A stretch of 64,000 nucleotides of DNA from Ruminococcus sp. 210702-SL.1.03 (GTDB lineage Bacteria; Bacillota; Clostridia; Oscillospirales; Ruminococcaceae). Location: positions 1-64,000 of the forward strand of contig NZ_JAJCLZ010000005.1 of NCBI RefSeq assembly GCF_020559915.1, read 5' to 3'. The notes beneath the pieces were generated by a model that was given only the letters and a program-made list of their open reading frames with translations, was not told the origin of the DNA and did no database searches. A program made the position numbers and the translations under genes. Below, in pieces: positions 60,316 through 64,000 of the stretch; the first letter of the stretch is position 1, and the number at the start of each line of letters is the position of its first letter.

Positions 60316-61218
60316 TCAGCGAATGTCTTTTTTCTTCATAGCCGCTATGCCGATGACAGTCGCGATCACGAGGTAGATAACGCATACCACTATCATGCGC
60401 GTGGTGGTGTCGCTGTCCTGCGCGGGGCTGAAGCCCGTTATAGCGTTGCTGGGAACGTAGTCTGCAATGCTGAAATCATCGGAAATATCAACATACTTGT
60501 GCAGCACCATATCCGCCACCTGATACAGCAGAGTAGGTATGCCCGAAGATAGCGCCACGCCGAAAGCTATCGAAACAGCCGTGCTGCGGGTTATCATTAT
60601 CACCATGATTATCACGGCGGCGATGGTGATGTGCGAAAGAAGCTGTATGCCGAGAGCCTTTGCGAAGTCCTCTCCGCTGCCGAAAACAACGTCTACCTTG
60701 CACTTCGACTCGATAACGGCTTTCGCTATCGCCATCGAAACGCCCCAGCTTATCAGCATGGCAAATATGGTGTACACCGCCGAGCAGATAAGCTTTGCGA
60801 GCACTATCTTGCGCCGCGCAACGCAGCCGCCGAGGTTTTTGATGTAGCCGTTTTTGCTGTCGGAATTGGCGAAGATAACTAAGTATATGCTGAGCGGCAG
60901 AAGCAGGTTCATTCCGCTTGTCATCATAGTAAGAATATCTGCGGCGGAGTAGCTGTTTTTATTAGCGGCATTCATAAGCGTGCCGACCGTGCCGGTCATT
61001 GTCGGGTCGTCGCTGGTCGCGTCCTCATAATCCGCCGTCATGGTGACTGATACTCCGTTCTCGTCATCATTATCCTCAGCAGGCTCGTGCAAAAGCGCTA
61101 TCAGCAGAGCGTTTGAGAGAATGGTTATCGCCGTAGTGGCTATCGCTATTATGGTCATTATGTAAGTAGATCTCGACTTTTTCATCAGAAAAAGGTTAGA
61201 ACGTATAAGGTCAAACAT
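60316..61218 (-). CDS. ABC-2 type transporter permease
   Basis: About 300 residues with six membrane segments and a large outside loop of about 70 residues rich in Asp, Thr and Ser after the first helix, as in bacitracin-type (BcrB-like) exporters. The ATG at 61218 overlaps the ATPase stop and has GGGAGG upstream; an earlier ATG at 61227 is less well placed. Works with the ATPase. Substrate unknown. Confidence 0.8.
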   Translation of the reverse strand: MFDLIRSNLFLMKKSRSTYIMTIIAIATTAITILSNALLIALLHEPAEDNDDENGVSVTMTADYEDATSDDPTMTGTVGTLMNAANKNSYSAADILTMMTSGMNLLLPLSIYLVIFANSDSKNGYIKNLGGCVARRKIVLAKLICSAVYTIFAMLISWGVSMAIAKAVIESKCKVDVVFGSGEDFAKALGIQLLSHITIAAVIIMVIMITRSTAVSIAFGVALSSGIPTLLYQVADMVLHKYVDISDDFSIADYVPSNAITGFSPAQDSDTTTRMIVVCVIYLVIATVIGIAAMKKKDIR

Positions 61219-62128
61219 TTCCGACACCTCCCGTAAGTTTGAGGAAATAATCTTCCAGCGCCTCGCTGTGGGTGCATATGCTGTATACCCAAAGCCCCGC
61301 CTTTGCCATCGCGAGAGTTATCTGCGCGCTTTCGTTGGTGCGCTCGAAAATGCCTATCGTGTTTTCGCCGACAAGTCTGAAATTATTAAAGCCCATTTCC
61401 TGAAGCACGTCCGCCGCCTTATTTATGTCGGAAACGCTTATGTCGATATGCGAGCTGCATTTTGCCATAAGCTGCTCGCGCGTCAGCTCTTCTATCATCA
61501 CGCCGTTATTGATTATTCCGAAAGATGTCGCTACCTTCGCAAGTTCTTCCAATATGTGGCTCGAAATTATAATGGTTATCCCGCGCTCGGCATTCAGCCT
61601 GTGCAATACGTCGCGCACCTCGGCTATGCCCTGCGGGTCAAGACCGTTGATCGGCTCGTCGAGTATCAGCAGCTCGGGGTCTGCCACCAGCGCCATAGCT
61701 ATGCCCAGCCTTTGGCGCATACCGAGTGAGAATTTGCCCGCGGCTTTTTTGCCAACGCCGCCCAGCCCCACCAGCTCAAGCAGCTCTTTTTCTTTCTGCG
61801 CCGAGTTTTTCACGCCGAAAGCCAGCGCTTTGATGTGGATATTATCAGCGGCTGAGAGGTTTGCGTAAATTCCCGGGGCTTCTATCAGCGCGCCCACACG
61901 CCTCATCATCTTCACCCGCTCAGCGCCGCGCTTGCCGAAGAGGGTAAAGTCGCCCGCCGAGGGTGCAGCCAGCCCGCAGATCATCTTCATAAGCGTGGTC
62001 TTGCCCGCGCCGTTTCTGCCGATAAGCCCGTATATCTCGCCTTTTGAGATATTCATGCTGACTCTGTTCACGGCGGGCTTGCCGTGGTATATCTTAGTCA
62101 GCGAATCTGTTGTTAGCAGATATTCCAT
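61211..62128 (-). CDS. ABC exporter ATPase, BcrA-like
   Basis: 305 residues. Walker A GRNGAGKTTL, Q loop, signature FSLGMRQRLGIAMALV (SxGMxQR as in BcrA), Walker B LLILDEPINGLDP, and a C-terminal domain of about 90 residues. This class pumps peptides or antibiotics such as bacitracin, or gives self-protection. No sensor kinase or regulator is adjacent. GGAGG precedes the ATG; the permease gene overlaps its end. Confidence 0.9.
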   Translation of the reverse strand: MEYLLTTDSLTKIYHGKPAVNRVSMNISKGEIYGLIGRNGAGKTTLMKMICGLAAPSAGDFTLFGKRGAERVKMMRRVGALIEAPGIYANLSAADNIHIKALAFGVKNSAQKEKELLELVGLGGVGKKAAGKFSLGMRQRLGIAMALVADPELLILDEPINGLDPQGIAEVRDVLHRLNAERGITIIISSHILEELAKVATSFGIINNGVMIEELTREQLMAKCSSHIDISVSDINKAADVLQEMGFNNFRLVGENTIGIFERTNESAQITLAMAKAGLWVYSICTHSEALEDYFLKLTGGVGNV

Positions 62129-62173
62129 ATTCAGTCGCCTCCATATGTATATTTTTTTTCGTATGTATTATAA

Positions 62174-62259
62174 AGTATATCATAACGCGCGCGCTTTGTC
62201 AACAAAAGCTTTTACTTTCATCTGTATAATATTATACATCATATAGTATCAATTGTCAA
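62174..62259 (-). promoter_or_regulatory. Tandem promoters with an overlapping palindrome
   Basis: Minus strand, promoter A: TTGACA (62254-62259), 17-base spacer, TATAAT (62231-62236). Promoter B: TTGACA (62197-62202), 17-base spacer, TATACT (62174-62179). The 16-base perfect palindrome TGTATAATATTATACA (62223-62238) covers the -10 of promoter A and looks like an operator. No repressor gene is adjacent. Confidence 0.75.
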
Positions 62260-62282
62260 TAGCCACGAGCAAATTTTTTCAT

Positions 62283-62325
62283 AAAAAAAGCGCATGACGC
62301 TCCATTTTTCGGAACGCCATGCGCA
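62283..62325 (-). terminator. GH3 gene terminator
   Basis: Long imperfect stem GCGCATG.../...CATGCGC followed on the minus strand by TTTTTTT, 13 bases after the stop. Confidence 0.85.
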
Positions 62326-62337
62326 AAAGTTTCAAAA

Positions 62338-64000
62338 TTATTCAGCGCCAAGCTGCTCGTTTAGCTCATCTACCATCATTTGCAGCTTTTCGCGGGTGAT
62401 GTCGGCAATGCCGCAGAAGCTGAGGATAGCGTGCAGCGGCAGGTCGCCCGCCATAGCCAGCGCCATCTCTTCCCCGCTCTCGCCCAGCGCGTCCGCGCCG
62501 CCGTTCGTGCCAATATCCACCGACTTCATCAGCTTTGCAAACATCGCAAGACCCTCTGGCACGGCGGTTATGTCACCGCAGGCGCTGTCGAGCGTGAATT
62601 TCACCGGCAGCTTTTCCCTGCCGTTAAAGCGCACCGCGTCGCTCAGGCGAATATCCGCCGAGGAAGCGCCGATGAGCACCTCGTACCTGCCGCTTTCGGC
62701 GAACCACTTGTGCAGCTTCACCGACCAGTATGCGAATGCGCTCTGGTCAAGGCGGAAAGCTATACGCTTGCTCTCGCCAGCTTTCAGAAAGACCTTTTCA
62801 AAGCCTTTCAGCTCCTTTTCGGGGCGGATAACGGAGGCTTCAGTAGGGGCGATGTAGAGCTGCACCGTTTCCGCGCCGTCGCGGCTGCCGATGTTTTTCA
62901 CCGTCAGCTCGGCTGTAAAGCTCTTGCCCTCGCTGACCTCGTGCGCTGAAATGCGCAGGTCTGAGTACTCAAACTGCGTATAGCTCATGCCGTATCCGAA
63001 CGGGAAAAGCGGCTTTATCTGTTTTTTATCGTAATATCTGTAACCCACGAACACGCCCTCAGCATAGTTCACGTCGTCGCCCTCGCCGGGGAAATTGAGG
63101 TAAGAGGGGTTGTCGGCGAGCTTTTGCGGGAAAGTTTCCGCAAGCTTTCCGCTCGGGTTCGCCCTTCCGTAAAGCAGCGCTATCTCGGCTTCGCCAACTG
63201 CCTGACCGCCCAGATACATCTCGATCAGACCCTTTATCTTCCCGATGAAAGGCATCTCTACGGGCGAGCCGTTGTGCAGGAGGACTACTATATTTTCGTT
63301 GACCTCGCTGAGCTTTTCTATAAGGCGAAGCTGGCACTCAGGCATACGCATATGCTTTCTGTCGTAGCCCTCAGACTCAAAAGTATCGGGCAGACCAGCA
63401 AAAACCACCACCTTATCGGCGTTTTTCGCAGCTTCGAGAGCCTCGTTTTCCAGCGCTTCGTCAGCCTCATTGCCCATATTAAAGCCGCGCGCATAAGTAA
63501 CGCCCGCTATGTCGGACGCCGCCTGCACGGCGGATACGGTTTTGTAAGAATTTATATGCGAGCTTCCGCCGCCCTGATAGCGGGGCTTTTCGGCGAACGC
63601 GCCCACGAAAGCGACCTTTTCGCCCTCTTTCAGCGGAAGTATATCGCCGTCATTTTTCAGCAGTACCGCGCAGTTTTCGGCGATCTTTGCGGCAAGTTTG
63701 TGGTGGCGGTCTTTATCCCATACCACCTGCGGTTTTTCCTCGCTGCCGCGCTGAACCAGCTCCAGCACGCGGCGCACGCAATTATCCAGCTCTTCCTCGC
63801 TAAGCTCGCCGCTCTCCACCGCCTTAACTATCGCGGCGTCGTTCTTGCCCATGCTTGCGGGCATTTCGAGGTCAAGCCCCGCGCGGATAGCCTTTGCGCG
63901 GTCGTCAACTGCGCCCCAGTCGCTCATCACAAGTCCGCCGAAGCCCCAGTCTTCGCGCAGAATATCCGTAAGCAGCAGCTTGTTCTGCGAGGAATACTCG
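62338..64000 (-). CDS. Glycoside hydrolase family 3 (partial, N-terminus beyond window)
   Basis: At least 554 residues; the frame is open to the right edge, so the N-terminal part of the first domain is missing. It has the catalytic nucleophile Asp in GLVMSDWGAVDDRAKA, the second alpha/beta domain (ADKVVVFAGLPDTFESEGYD), a fibronectin III-like C-terminal domain (YTQFEYSDLRISAHEV, TVKNIGSRDGAETVQLYI) and an unusual C-terminal extension of about 100 residues after FNGREKLPVK. No signal peptide can be judged. Usual activities are beta-glucosidase, beta-xylosidase or N-acetyl-beta-glucosaminidase; the substrate is not readable. Promoter lies outside the window. Confidence 0.9.
   Translation of the reverse strand, partial: EYSSQNKLLLTDILREDWGFGGLVMSDWGAVDDRAKAIRAGLDLEMPASMGKNDAAIVKAVESGELSEEELDNCVRRVLELVQRGSEEKPQVVWDKDRHHKLAAKIAENCAVLLKNDGDILPLKEGEKVAFVGAFAEKPRYQGGGSSHINSYKTVSAVQAASDIAGVTYARGFNMGNEADEALENEALEAAKNADKVVVFAGLPDTFESEGYDRKHMRMPECQLRLIEKLSEVNENIVVLLHNGSPVEMPFIGKIKGLIEMYLGGQAVGEAEIALLYGRANPSGKLAETFPQKLADNPSYLNFPGEGDDVNYAEGVFVGYRYYDKKQIKPLFPFGYGMSYTQFEYSDLRISAHEVSEGKSFTAELTVKNIGSRDGAETVQLYIAPTEASVIRPEKELKGFEKVFLKAGESKRIAFRLDQSAFAYWSVKLHKWFAESGRYEVLIGASSADIRLSDAVRFNGREKLPVKFTLDSACGDITAVPEGLAMFAKLMKSVDIGTNGGADALGESGEEMALAMAGDLPLHAILSFCGIADITREKLQMMVDELNEQLGAE

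Noticed and set aside
1..64000. CRISPR array or Cas genes
   Set aside because: No regularly spaced repeat set and no Cas-like protein was found.

Overview
The window reads as a chromosomal segment of a Gram-positive, low-to-medium GC Clostridia-class bacterium, most likely an Oscillospiraceae/Ruminococcus-type gut anaerobe. Evidence: the classic Firmicutes cluster yicC-remA-gmk-rpoZ-priA-def-fmt-rsmB-rlmN-prpC-prkC-rsgA-thiN-spoVM; an IspH-ribosomal protein S1 fusion beside a Cmk-PlsC fusion; tepA-ftsK; a complete agr quorum-sensing locus; and a vWA/TSP3 surface protein with a signal peptide of the kind common in Ruminococcus. A 28-codon spoVM and a SpoIIQ-like M23 protein suggest a spore former or a recent descendant. 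The species is inferred from gene content only.

Layout. 1-5400 is accessory: two small transposon-associated genes (TnpV-like, DUF6809-like), an AraC regulator with a GH59-type glycosidase, and a zinc phospholipase C-like protein. 5426-14571 is a 9.1-kb AT-rich island bounded by a perfect 60-bp direct repeat made of the 3' end of tRNA-Thr(CGT) plus its terminator; the intact tRNA lies at the right end. It carries a serine recombinase broken by two in-frame TAG codons, a TnpW-like gene, two related promoter-plus-leader RNA units, a membrane-anchored AT-rich protein, and a large secreted vWA/TSP3/ricin-lectin protein gene broken by a frameshift and a TAG.

14693-28387 (minus strand) holds an M50 protease and then the long operon for translation, replication restart, peptidoglycan-sensing Ser/Thr kinase signalling and sporulation. 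28417-32307 holds a HAD phosphatase with glmS, then leuB. 32316-35326 is agrA-agrC-agrD-agrB; agrD is only 51 codons. 35491-45911 has a M23 peptidase, asnB, a HAD mutase, a THUMP-domain RNA methyltransferase, a class A penicillin-binding protein, ispH-rpsA and cmk-plsC. 45969-54914 is a minus-strand run ending in a flavoprotein: tepA, ftsK, ygiQ, a ComEC-like hydrolase, a DUF3006 protein, an RpiR regulator and the flavoprotein.

55527-60292 (plus strand) is a compact operon with a consensus promoter, a 13-codon leader ORF, an ATPase, permease and lipoprotein of a sulfonate/sulfate-ester type ABC importer, and a cytoplasmic arylsulfotransferase, probably for uptake and processing of sulfated aromatic compounds. 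The window ends with an ABC-2 exporter behind two tandem consensus promoters, one of which overlaps a palindrome, and a GH3 glycosidase that runs off the right edge.
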